Source: JBOFSQ01 sp051651625
Lineage (GTDB): Bacteria; Planctomycetota; Planctomycetia; Pirellulales; Thermoguttaceae
Direction of reading: 5' to 3'
Assembly (NCBI GenBank): GCA_051651625.1
Contig: JBOFSQ010000072.1
Span: 1 to 21,535 of the forward strand
DNA: 21,535 nucleotides
The position numbers and the translations under genes are program-made. This document shows, one piece after another, positions 1-7,332 of this stretch (position 1 is its first letter; every line of letters begins with the position of its first letter). A model generated the notes under the pieces. The model was not told the origin of the DNA and did no database searches. It saw nothing but the letters and a program-made list of their open reading frames with translations.

Positions 1-8
1 GGGCAGCA

Positions 9-226
9 ATTTCAATAACCGGCGGTAAGCGGTATTCCGCGCAACCGCCGGTACGCGACAAACGAAACTGCGCGTCCCAACGGGACGCTACCAAAATATC
101 GGTTGTTGGTTTGCAAGGTCGCGTCCTACAGACGCACCGAAACTTTGGCCGTGTCACCGGCGGTTGCGTTTGCCGCTGTCGCGGCTGCACTTACCGCCGG
201 TTATTGAGATACTGCCCCGTCGGGGC
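9..226. repeat. Nested inverted repeats upstream of the phosphate transporter
   Basis: No gene is seen in positions 1-267. The stretch is built from inverted repeats. TCAATAACCGGCGGTAAG at 12-29 returns as its exact reverse complement at 190-207, and GCAACCGCCGGT at 41-52 returns inverted at 156-167, so a long stem can form around about 100 bases. Inside and beside it are two smaller hairpins: GCGTCCC/GGGACGC at 72-88 and GCCCC/GGGGC at 214-226. The short open frame starting at 111 is a by-product of these repeats. The role is unknown; a mobile palindromic element or the 3' end of an upstream unit are both possible. Confidence 0.7.
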
Positions 227-318
227 AAATACGTCAAACATCAACACGAACAGTTTCGTGAACAGTTATGCAAACACTGACCACGTTTCACACCACGATC
301 ACATTCACACGTTCACAA

Positions 319-2478
319 ATGTCACACTCACTACGCTTGTTCGTTGCAACGTTTATCGTCTTCGCCAGTGTTGTCTCACTTGGTTACAGTGAGCAGACGA
401 CGGCGGAGGTTTTGCTCCCCGATCCGCCGTCGCACGCGGTAAGCGATTCGCACGCTGCTGCTGCGCCAGTCGAATCCGAAGTGGAACTGCGTCACCTGTT
501 CACGCGGCGCATTCCAGACCAGAAGGTGCTGTTCTCGCCGAGCGATGGCGTCCCGCCGCCGACGCAAATAAACCTCGCTGGCGTCTTCGACGACTACGAA
601 CCACTCAAACTCGACGGGCAAAAACCGCTCATCGAGTTAGTTAGTGCAGGGAAAAAAGATGTCGTAACGCCAATCCTCGTCGGCGACATTTTAACGCTTC
701 AGTGGAAGGCCGTCGGAAAGAGTACGCTTACGCTCCGCGTCACAAACCCGACAACAGGGCGGATGGCGACCGAACAGATCAAACTCGAATCGTGGTCGCC
801 CGATTTGTGGGCGATGTTTCTCACCGTCTTCGGCGGCCTCGGCGTTTTCTTGCTCGGAATGAAAAACTTGTCCGACGGCTTGCAAGCAGTTGCGGGGAAC
901 GGACTGCGCCGCCTGATTACCGCCGTCACCGACAACCGATTCAGTGCGATAGCCGTCGGGCTTTTCTTTACGATGCTGATTCAGTCGAGCAGCGTGACGA
1001 CGGTGATGGTCGTCGGTCTGATTAACAGTCAACTGATGGCACTCACGCAAGGGATCGGCGTGATTATGGGTGCGAACATCGGCACAACGGTAACCGCGTG
1101 GATTTTCACGCTGGCTATCGACAAATACGGTCTGCCGATAGCAGGCGTTGCGGTTTTCTTTGTCTTGTTTGTACGCAACGAGCGGATGCGTTATGTGGCG
1201 ATGTCGGTGATGGGACTCGGACTTTTGTTCTTCGGTTTGCAACTTATGCAGCAAGGTTTTGCGTTTCTCCGCGACCTGCCATCGTTCACCGCTTGGATGG
1301 AGACGTTCCGCGCCGACAGTTATCTCGGCGTCTTGAGATGTGCGGCCGTTGGCTGTATCTTGACGCTGGTAGTGCAGTCGTCGTCGGCGACGCTGGCGAT
1401 AACGATCTCGCTGGCGTCGATGAACGTGATTCCGTTCGACACGGCGGCGGCACTCGTTCTCGGCGAGAACATCGGTACGACCATCACTGCGGTACTCGCC
1501 TCAATCGGTGCGAGTGCCAACGCGCGTCGTGCGGCGGCGTTTCACGTTCTCTTCAACGTCATTGGCGTCGTTTGGGTGACGGCGATATTTACTCTCGCAC
1601 TCCCGTATGTGATAACGATCACCGAGTACGTCCCCGTTGTTTTCGGACAGAAACCGGAGTTCGACGTGCGTACAGGAATTGCGATGTCGCACACGCTCTT
1701 CAACGTCGCAAACACGGTCGTGTTTCTGCCGTTTGTCGGGGTTTTCGCGCGGCTTCTCACGCGGTACATCGCCAGCGACCCGCCGAGTGATGTGGCCGGT
1801 CAACGTCGTCTCACGCTATCGCTCAACGCACCGCTGCTTGAGACGCCAGCGATTGCTTCCGAACGTTCGCGGGCCGAGCTGTTGCGGATGCTCCGCGAAG
1901 GTCTCGCCATGGCCGACGGCGTTCGCAACGTTTACACTGCCGACTTCCCGAAGCCACAAGTCGTTGACGAACTCTTTGAGAAGGAGCAGTGGATGGACAC
2001 GCTCCAAGACGAGGTGATTGCGTTTACGTCGAATCTGCTTTCTGGGAACATTTCGCACGACGTTTCTGAACAGGTTCAAAATCAGATGCGGATCGCTGAT
2101 GAACTTGAGTCGATTGGCGACTATTTGATTGTGATTCTGAAGTCGAATCTCAAGCTGCGTGAATCGGGTCTTGCTGTGCCGGAACACCAACTTGGTGCGA
2201 TGCTTGAGCTTCACGACGCTGCGCGTCATCTGCTTGACCGTATTCTCACGATGTATGCGTCGCGTCGAACTCGCTACGAAACGCTTGCACTATTGCGGAG
2301 TGAGGCGAAGTCGGTGACGGCGAAGGTGAAGACGATTCGCAACCAGTTTATGGAGCGGATGAGTAGTGAACGTTTCGATCCGCAGGTGATTGTCGCGCTC
2401 AACGCGCAGCTAAACGCCTACCGCCGCGTCCGCGAACACGCCGAAAACGCCGGCGAAGCAATGGTCGGAATGAGGTGA
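319..2478 (+). CDS. Na/Pi cotransporter family protein (NptA type) with PhoU-like C-terminus
   Basis: This is an inner-membrane sodium-dependent phosphate symporter of the PF02690 family. The ATG at 319 gives a clean signal-like N-terminus (SHSLRLFVATFIVFASVV). An in-frame ATG at 268 would add 17 residues ahead of it and is the alternative start; neither has a strong ribosome site. About 140 periplasmic residues follow. The transporter core then shows the two inverted family repeats, each with a QSSS motif (Q222 and Q353) and the paired motifs GANIGTT and GENIGTT. The last 180 or so residues are soluble and helical, as in PhoU-like domains attached to many NptA homologues, and probably regulate uptake. 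About 719 residues, full length. The long periplasmic N-terminal domain is less usual than the core. The gene converges on cysK, with a palindrome between them. Confidence 0.93.
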   Translation: MSHSLRLFVATFIVFASVVSLGYSEQTTAEVLLPDPPSHAVSDSHAAAAPVESEVELRHLFTRRIPDQKVLFSPSDGVPPPTQINLAGVFDDYEPLKLDGQKPLIELVSAGKKDVVTPILVGDILTLQWKAVGKSTLTLRVTNPTTGRMATEQIKLESWSPDLWAMFLTVFGGLGVFLLGMKNLSDGLQAVAGNGLRRLITAVTDNRFSAIAVGLFFTMLIQSSSVTTVMVVGLINSQLMALTQGIGVIMGANIGTTVTAWIFTLAIDKYGLPIAGVAVFFVLFVRNERMRYVAMSVMGLGLLFFGLQLMQQGFAFLRDLPSFTAWMETFRADSYLGVLRCAAVGCILTLVVQSSSATLAITISLASMNVIPFDTAAALVLGENIGTTITAVLASIGASANARRAAAFHVLFNVIGVVWVTAIFTLALPYVITITEYVPVVFGQKPEFDVRTGIAMSHTLFNVANTVVFLPFVGVFARLLTRYIASDPPSDVAGQRRLTLSLNAPLLETPAIASERSRAELLRMLREGLAMADGVRNVYTADFPKPQVVDELFEKEQWMDTLQDEVIAFTSNLLSGNISHDVSEQVQNQMRIADELESIGDYLIVILKSNLKLRESGLAVPEHQLGAMLELHDAARHLLDRILTMYASRRTRYETLALLRSEAKSVTAKVKTIRNQFMERMSSERFDPQVIVALNAQLNAYRRVREHAENAGEAMVGMR

Positions 2479-2496
2479 GACGCGGCGAAGTCGTTC

Positions 2497-2567
2497 CGGT
2501 TCGGCATAGCCGAACCCTCCAAACGCCTACGGCGTTGATAACTGGAGGGTTCGGCTATGCCGAACCG
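2497..2567. terminator. Large palindrome between convergent genes, possible bidirectional terminator
   Basis: Arms 2497-2521 and 2543-2567 are perfect 25-base reverse complements. Each arm is itself nearly palindromic (GGTTCGGC, three bases, GCCGAACC). The 21-base loop holds a further hairpin, AACGCC/GGCGTT at 2522-2536. It lies in the 100 bases between the 3' ends of nptA and cysK, which suits transcription termination on both strands. There is no long T-run, and the nested symmetry looks more like a repetitive palindromic element than a simple rho-independent terminator. Confidence 0.6.
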
Positions 2568-2578
2568 CGAACTACTTG

Positions 2579-3529
2579 TTAGCGGACTGGCTGAAACAGC
2601 GGCGTTGAGAGGTAGCGTTCGCCGCAGGATGGGGCGAAGGTGACGATTGTTTTGTCGCGGTTTTCGGGGAGTGCGGCGAGGCGGGCGGCGACGGCGACGT
2701 TCGCGCCGCTGCTGATCCCAACCAAAATCCCCTCCTCACGCGCAAGACGCCGCGCGAAGTCGAACGCTTCGTCACCCGTTACCTGTTCGATACGATCAAC
2801 GAGAGAAGTGTCAAGGTTTTTCGGTACAAACCCCGCACCAATCCCCTGAATCGGGTGCGGCCCCGCAACGCCACCACTAATCACCGGCGACGCCGCAGGT
2901 TCAACAACAACACCCAAAACGTCACGCGACTGGCTGCGAAGATAACGCATCGAACCGGTGAACGTCCCGCCCGTCCCAACCGCAGAAACGAGAATGTCGC
3001 ACCGTCCGCCAGAATCTCGCCAGATTTCGGGGCCGGTCGTCGCCTCGTGCGCCTGCGGATTCGCCGGATTCTCAAACTGCTGCGGCATCCACGCACTCGC
3101 ACGACTCGCAACAATCTCGTTTGCACGTTCAATCGCGCCGCGCATCCCCTTCGCGCCGGGCGTGAGAATGAGATTCGCACCGAGCGCGGCGAGAAGTTGA
3201 CGACGCTCAACACTCATCGTCTCCGGCATCACGAGCGTCAGACGCAGATTCCGCGCCGCCGCCGCGAAGGCGAGTGCAATGCCGGTGTTGCCGCTAGTCG
3301 GTTCGACGATCTCGGTGTCGGGTGTGAGAATGCCGTCGCGCTCCGCCGCCGCAAGCATCGCGCACCCGACGCGATCTTTCACACTCGAAAGCGGATTGAA
3401 AAACTCCAGCTTGAGCAGCACCGTCGCGTGCTCCGCCGGAACAACACGCTGAAGCTGCACCAGCGGCGTATTACCAACCGTGGCAACAATGTTTGGGAAA
3501 ATGCGATGCGATGTGTTTGTCGGTGTCAT
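2579..3529 (-). CDS. cysK: Cysteine synthase (O-acetylserine sulfhydrylase)
   Basis: A pyridoxal-phosphate enzyme that makes L-cysteine from O-acetylserine and sulfide in the cytoplasm. All family marks are present. The cofactor lysine is K51 in SSVKDR, the substrate loop is TSGNTG, the conserved block NPANPQAHEATTGPEIW follows, the phosphate-binding loop is GTGGTFTG, and ISSGAN lies near the C-terminus. Length is 316 residues, normal for CysK/CysM. The start lies two bases after the stop of the secretion ATPase gene, so the two are almost certainly cotranscribed and may be translationally coupled. The pairing has no obvious functional logic. CysK versus CysM cannot be decided by eye, but the sequence looks closer to CysK. 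Confidence 0.95.
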   Translation of the reverse strand: MTPTNTSHRIFPNIVATVGNTPLVQLQRVVPAEHATVLLKLEFFNPLSSVKDRVGCAMLAAAERDGILTPDTEIVEPTSGNTGIALAFAAAARNLRLTLVMPETMSVERRQLLAALGANLILTPGAKGMRGAIERANEIVASRASAWMPQQFENPANPQAHEATTGPEIWRDSGGRCDILVSAVGTGGTFTGSMRYLRSQSRDVLGVVVEPAASPVISGGVAGPHPIQGIGAGFVPKNLDTSLVDRIEQVTGDEAFDFARRLAREEGILVGISSGANVAVAARLAALPENRDKTIVTFAPSCGERYLSTPLFQPVR

Positions 3530-3531
3530 GT

Positions 3532-5214
3532 TTATTGTACCTTTCGTTCAATTTCGTCTTCCTTCGCCATGCGAATCACTTCGTCGATAGACGTGATTCC
3601 GCGTAAAACTTTTCGCCAGCCGTTTTCGCGGAGCGTCTTCATTCCGGCACGACGCGCGGCGGCTTTAATATCCTGCGTCTGGCAACGTTCACTCGCCAAA
3701 AGACGAATGTCGTTGTCGGCAACGAGAAGTTCGTACAGCGCGATCCGCCCAGCAAATCCAGTGTGCCGACACTCACGACAACCGACCGGCTCAAAGATGT
3801 CAATCTTTTCTTGCATCATCTCCGCAAACGGAAAGTCGTCGGGAATCTCTTTCGGAATCGGTTGGAAAACTCGTTTGCAGTGCGGACAAAGTCGCCGAAC
3901 AAGACGCTGCGCCATAATTCCCTCAACGGTCGTACTGACCAAAAACGGCTCGACGCCCATGTCGATCATCCGCGTAAACGCACCAGCGGCGTCGTTGGTG
4001 TGGAGCGTGCTGAAGACAAGGTGCCCCGTGAGCGACGCCTGAATCGCGTTTTCGGCAGTCTCGAAGTCGCGGATTTCGCCGACGAGAACGACATCAGGAT
4101 CGTGCCGCAAAATCGCACGCAAACTCGCCGCAAACGTAAGACCAACTTTCGTGTGAACTTGAATCTGGTTGATCCCGTTGAGTTGATATTCAATCGGGTC
4201 TTCGGTGGTGATGATTTTCGTCGCTTCGTCTTTGATCTCGTTGAGTGCGGAATAAAGCGTCGTCGTTTTGCCGCTCCCTGTCGGGCCGGTGACGAGGATG
4301 ATTCCGTGCGGCTGCTTAATCAGTTTGCAAAATGTTGCGTAAATATCGTCGTCCATTCCGACGCCGCGGAGTGTGAAGTCCATCTTGTCTTTGTCGAGAA
4401 TACGCATGACGATCCCTTCGCCGTGCAGCATCGGAATTATCGACAGACGCAAATCGATCTCGCGTCCCGCAACGCGAATCTTGATGCGACCGTCTTGCGG
4501 GATGCGTTTTTCGGCGATGTTGAGACGCGCCATAATTTTGAGACGACTCACTATCGCAGACTGGAAACGATTGATCTCCGGCGGCATCGGTTGCGGTTGC
4601 AAAACGCCGTCGATGCGATAACGAACTTTCATTCCAGTGTCGTGTGCTTCGATGTGAATGTCGCTCGCACGCACCTCGACCGCCTCACTCAAAATGTCGT
4701 TCACCAGCCGCACCACCGACGCTTCTTGTGCGGAGTCGTCTTCGCCCCAATCGAGTTCGCCTTCGACTTCAACGCCGTCGCTGGCTGATTGGGCCATGAG
4801 TCCGTCGATTGTCTCGGCACCGACGCCGAGGTGCGACTTGATTAACTTCGCAAGTTCGAGCGGCATTGAGAGTACCGGCACGACCGGTCGCCCCGTCGCA
4901 CCGGAAACGGCGTCGATGGCGACGGTGTCGAACGGGTCTGAAGTTGCCAGCATTATTGCGCCGTTCGGTGTCGTGCCGACTGGGAACACAGCGTAGCGAT
5001 GAACGAGCTTGATCGGAAAACCGTTCAAGACTTCGCGGCCAACTTCGTGTTTTGTAAGGTCGATGAGCTGGAGTCCGAGCGTCTCGGCGAGTAGCGCGAA
5101 CGCCTCACCTTCCGACTTGACCCCAAGCGTTGACAGCACTGAAACGAGTCCGCCGTCGCGCTGAAGTGCGTCGCGGACGAGCGGAATAAGACGCGGCGAA
5201 ATTGTTGTGGACAT
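3532..5214 (-). CDS. GspE/PilB-type secretion or pilus assembly ATPase
   Basis: A hexameric cytoplasmic ATPase that powers type II secretion or type IV pilus assembly. From the N-terminus there is a T2SSE_N-like domain of about 150 residues, then a linker, then the ATPase core: Walker A GPTGSGKTTT (lysine about residue 316), the Asp box TTEDPIEYQ, Walker B VVLVGEIRD and the His box STLHTND. A tetracysteine zinc element (CPHC and CREC) follows, typical of GspE/PilB and absent from PilT. The reading frame is open back to an ATG at 5316, but those extra 34 codons are translated from an intergenic repeat (LAYAS-type units). The ATG at 5214, followed by STTISPRLIPL, is the likely start and gives 560 residues. 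Other secretion genes are not in the window. cysK follows two bases downstream. Confidence 0.93.
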   Translation of the reverse strand: MSTTISPRLIPLVRDALQRDGGLVSVLSTLGVKSEGEAFALLAETLGLQLIDLTKHEVGREVLNGFPIKLVHRYAVFPVGTTPNGAIMLATSDPFDTVAIDAVSGATGRPVVPVLSMPLELAKLIKSHLGVGAETIDGLMAQSASDGVEVEGELDWGEDDSAQEASVVRLVNDILSEAVEVRASDIHIEAHDTGMKVRYRIDGVLQPQPMPPEINRFQSAIVSRLKIMARLNIAEKRIPQDGRIKIRVAGREIDLRLSIIPMLHGEGIVMRILDKDKMDFTLRGVGMDDDIYATFCKLIKQPHGIILVTGPTGSGKTTTLYSALNEIKDEATKIITTEDPIEYQLNGINQIQVHTKVGLTFAASLRAILRHDPDVVLVGEIRDFETAENAIQASLTGHLVFSTLHTNDAAGAFTRMIDMGVEPFLVSTTVEGIMAQRLVRRLCPHCKRVFQPIPKEIPDDFPFAEMMQEKIDIFEPVGCRECRHTGFAGRIALYELLVADNDIRLLASERCQTQDIKAAARRAGMKTLRENGWRKVLRGITSIDEVIRMAKEDEIERKVQ

Positions 5215-5221
5215 TTTGGAC

Positions 5222-5371
5222 GTGTAAGCGAGTGAATAAGAATCGGAGCGGGAAGCGTAAGCGAGTGACCAATCAGAACACGAGGCGTAAGCGAGTGCCC
5301 GAATCAGCACAGACATAGCATTAACGAAGTGTTGTCAGGATGGATTCCCGCGTCTGCGGGAATGACGGACG
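5222..5371 (-). repeat. Composite dispersed repeat, copy A
   Basis: Three units with core GTAAGCGAGTG start at 5224, 5257 and 5287 (spacings 33 and 30). They are followed by a conserved block around ACATAGCATTAACGAAGTG and then the palindrome TTCCCGCGTCTGCGGGAA with the flank TGACGGACG. Read on the minus strand, nearly the same order and sequence recur on the plus strand at 10209-10356. The copy sits directly in front of the secretion ATPase start, with its palindrome end six bases from the stop of the DUF4276 gene. No transposase is present, so it would be a non-autonomous element if mobile. Confidence 0.85.
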
Positions 5372-5377
5372 CGCGAC

Positions 5378-6061
5378 TCAACGTGGGTCGCTGGCAAGCT
5401 GCTCCAGCAGAGACAGCCAATCGCAGAAGTGTTGACATTGCTTTCGAAGCGTTGCGAGACCGATATGCTGCGCCACCGCGACGCCAGCAGTGGCTTTGCT
5501 GTACTCTGGAATCTCTTTGAGAATACGTTTGGAAGGTGCGGTCGCTGCGCCGTCGTTGATCAGTTCAGGATTCTGGTCGCCAACAATGCGAATCAGATTC
5601 GCAATGGGCGTGGCGTGATCGATGTATTCCCAGTCCAAATGCTGCGGGGCGGCGAGAATCAGTGCCTCAAACTCGTGAAGCTGAATATACGGAATGAAGC
5701 GAGGGTCATTGATGTCTTTCGCAAATGCCTCTTCGAGTATGCGGACGCGATCATACGGGTTGCGCTGACGTGCTGCGTCTGCAAATCCGGGGAAATCGTC
5801 CGGTAGTGCGTACAGGTCAAACATCGTCGTGAAGCGGCATTCGGGACGGTTGTCGTGTTTCATCCACGTCAAAATATCTTGCTTCGCCCGCTGGTAATCC
5901 AGCAATCCGCCGCGATACACGCATCCCGCACGCTTGTCCTTGCTGGTGAGGACACTACGCGCATCGGCCACAACCTGAAATTGCGCCAAGTGTTCTGCCA
6001 AGACTTTGTTCGCAAAGTTTTGCTCGGTCTGTCCTTCGGCGGTAATGTGCAAGTGGATCAC
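5378..6061 (-). CDS. DUF4276 family protein, TOPRIM-like partner of the upstream ATPase
   Basis: About 227 residues. The family is recognised from its N-terminal HITAEGQTE (acidic E9 in a TOPRIM-like first motif), MFDLYALPDDFP (D82 and D88/D89, matching the second acidic motif), and HEFEALIL further on. In known systems, TOPRIM-type proteins paired with ABC/AAA ATPases act as nucleases (OLD, Gabija) or as effectors (PARIS). That this protein does so is inference. The GTG at 6061 is chosen over the ATG at 6091 because it makes a four-base GTGA overlap with the ATPase stop and has a perfect GGAGG site six bases upstream. The 3' end lies beside repeat copy A. The two genes form one operon, probably an anti-phage module. 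Confidence 0.82.
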   Translation of the reverse strand: MIHLHITAEGQTEQNFANKVLAEHLAQFQVVADARSVLTSKDKRAGCVYRGGLLDYQRAKQDILTWMKHDNRPECRFTTMFDLYALPDDFPGFADAARQRNPYDRVRILEEAFAKDINDPRFIPYIQLHEFEALILAAPQHLDWEYIDHATPIANLIRIVGDQNPELINDGAATAPSKRILKEIPEYSKATAGVAVAQHIGLATLRKQCQHFCDWLSLLEQLASDPR

Positions 6062-7161
6062 GGCTGGCCTCCGAGAACATTTTTTTCCCACAATTCAGAA
6101 AGGCTGTAACGCTCAAGCCAATCGCGCAAATCGTCGGGATTCAGTTTCTTGACAACGGAGTGCTGCTGTCGCTTATCGTGATCGTATTCTTCTTGTTCGA
6201 TGACGACAATATTTTCCGGCGAAAACTCGTCCACCAAACGAGTCGATTGAGTCGCCAGCAATATCTGCGAGTGTTGCGAAGCCGTGCGAACGAGTGCCGA
6301 TAGTTCCGTCAGCGCGGCTGGATGAAGTCCAAGTTCCGGCTCGTCCAGAACAATAAACTTTGGCAGTAAGTCTGTAGGCTGGAGCAGGAGCGTCGCCAAC
6401 GCCATGAAACGTAACGAACCATCGGAAATTTGGTGCGGATCAAATGGATAATCGCTGCCGGAAACATCGTTCCAGTTGAGACGAACGTAGTCTTTTCGCC
6501 CCGGAAGCGAAGCCAAATCAAAGTCGCCAAACTGTGGCATGACTCGCCGTATCGTTCGCACAATACGGTCGTAATACTTTTTGTGCTCGCTCGTTTCCTT
6601 GAGACGTTTCAAAAACGCCGCCAAGTTCCCCGCGTCGTGACGCAAATACTTGGCATCGTCTACATAACCGCTGTCTTTAATCTTCGCCGTTTCGGACGTG
6701 TCGTGGAATTGGTAGCTCTTGATTTTTGACAAAAAACTGTAGAGCGATCTGCTTATTGGTTGCGTGTCGCTACACAGATTACTTTCGAGTACACCGATTC
6801 CGATTGCGTCGTACATTTGCCGCTGAAAGACTGTTTCACCGCTAATAAACAACCGGTCGGGAAGCCCGTAGGAAAGGTGGATTTCGTATGCGGTGTCATC
6901 ATCGTCAAACTCCATGACAAAGGTGATGCGTTCGGTTTGTTTGCGTCCGTAGAACAAGAGTTGCTCCACGCCTTGTTTGCCGACGTAGTGCTGTAATGCA
7001 CCGGTCATCATGAAGCTCAACATGTTGAAGAACGAGACGAGATTGCTTTTGCCAGCACCGTTGGCACCAAGTAGCACCGTGACATCGCCGAACGGAATAG
7101 TCTGTCCCCCGCAGAACGATTTGTAGCCAGCCAGTTTGAGTTCTTTTAGCTTGAGTGGCAT
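6058..7161 (-). CDS. AAA family ATPase (ABC-type head, RecF/OLD-like)
   Basis: A 367-residue stand-alone ATPase of the AAA_15/AAA_21 group. Visible are Walker A GANGAGKSN (residues 32-40), an ABC signature QISDGSLR (S246 onward), Walker B FIVLDEPELGLHP (D273, E274) with its D-loop, and the switch region LLATQSTRLVDEF. The short insert between the Walker motifs has no long coiled coil, unlike SMC/Rad50. No TOPRIM or HNH domain is fused to it; the TOPRIM-like activity would come from the DUF4276 protein that starts inside its last codons. The likely role is sensing or gating in a two-component defence module comparable in layout to AriA/AriB or AbiL, though its exact type is unassigned. It is transcribed from its own promoter, divergent from the PpiD-like gene. 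Confidence 0.9.
   Translation of the reverse strand: MPLKLKELKLAGYKSFCGGQTIPFGDVTVLLGANGAGKSNLVSFFNMLSFMMTGALQHYVGKQGVEQLLFYGRKQTERITFVMEFDDDDTAYEIHLSYGLPDRLFISGETVFQRQMYDAIGIGVLESNLCSDTQPISRSLYSFLSKIKSYQFHDTSETAKIKDSGYVDDAKYLRHDAGNLAAFLKRLKETSEHKKYYDRIVRTIRRVMPQFGDFDLASLPGRKDYVRLNWNDVSGSDYPFDPHQISDGSLRFMALATLLLQPTDLLPKFIVLDEPELGLHPAALTELSALVRTASQHSQILLATQSTRLVDEFSPENIVVIEQEEYDHDKRQQHSVVKKLNPDDLRDWLERYSLSELWEKNVLGGQP
6068..6072 (-). promoter_or_regulatory. Ribosome binding site deciding the DUF4276 start
   Basis: GGAGG on the minus strand, six bases before the GTG at 6061. It lies inside the 3' end of the ATPase gene. It favours GTG 6061 over the earlier ATG and implies coupled translation of the pair. 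Confidence 0.7.
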
Positions 7162-7206
7162 AGAGTTTACCTAAAACATTCTTTCCGCGAATCCTGTACG
7201 CTGCGC

Positions 7207-7234
7207 ATTCTACCGCAAGACCGTCCACTGACAA
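7207..7234 (-). promoter_or_regulatory. Sigma70-like promoter of the ATPase-DUF4276 operon
   Basis: On the minus strand TTGTCA (7229-7234) and TAGAAT (7207-7212) are separated by 16 bases, about 45 bases ahead of the ATPase ATG. The match is five of six at each box. It is placed back to back with the promoter at 7259-7286. Confidence 0.6.
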
Positions 7235-7258
7235 GGCGACAACGCGAATCGGGTTCCA

Positions 7259-7286
7259 TTGTCAAGCCGTGAATCGTCGCTATAAT
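7259..7286 (+). promoter_or_regulatory. Sigma70-like promoter of the PpiD-like gene
   Basis: TTGTCA (7259-7264), a 16-base spacer and a consensus TATAAT (7281-7286), about 46 bases before the ATG at 7333. Only 24 bases separate it from the divergent -35 box on the other strand, so the two promoters could share a regulator or compete. Confidence 0.65.
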
Positions 7287-7332
7287 TCCCGCTCGGTTTT
7301 TCGGTACAACAACATTAGCACACAAAAAAACT

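Noticed and set aside
2855..4042. Long plus-strand open frame of 395 codons
   Set aside because: It lies antisense to cysK and the GspE-type gene, both of which carry complete family motifs; its product is Arg-rich with no recognisable domain.
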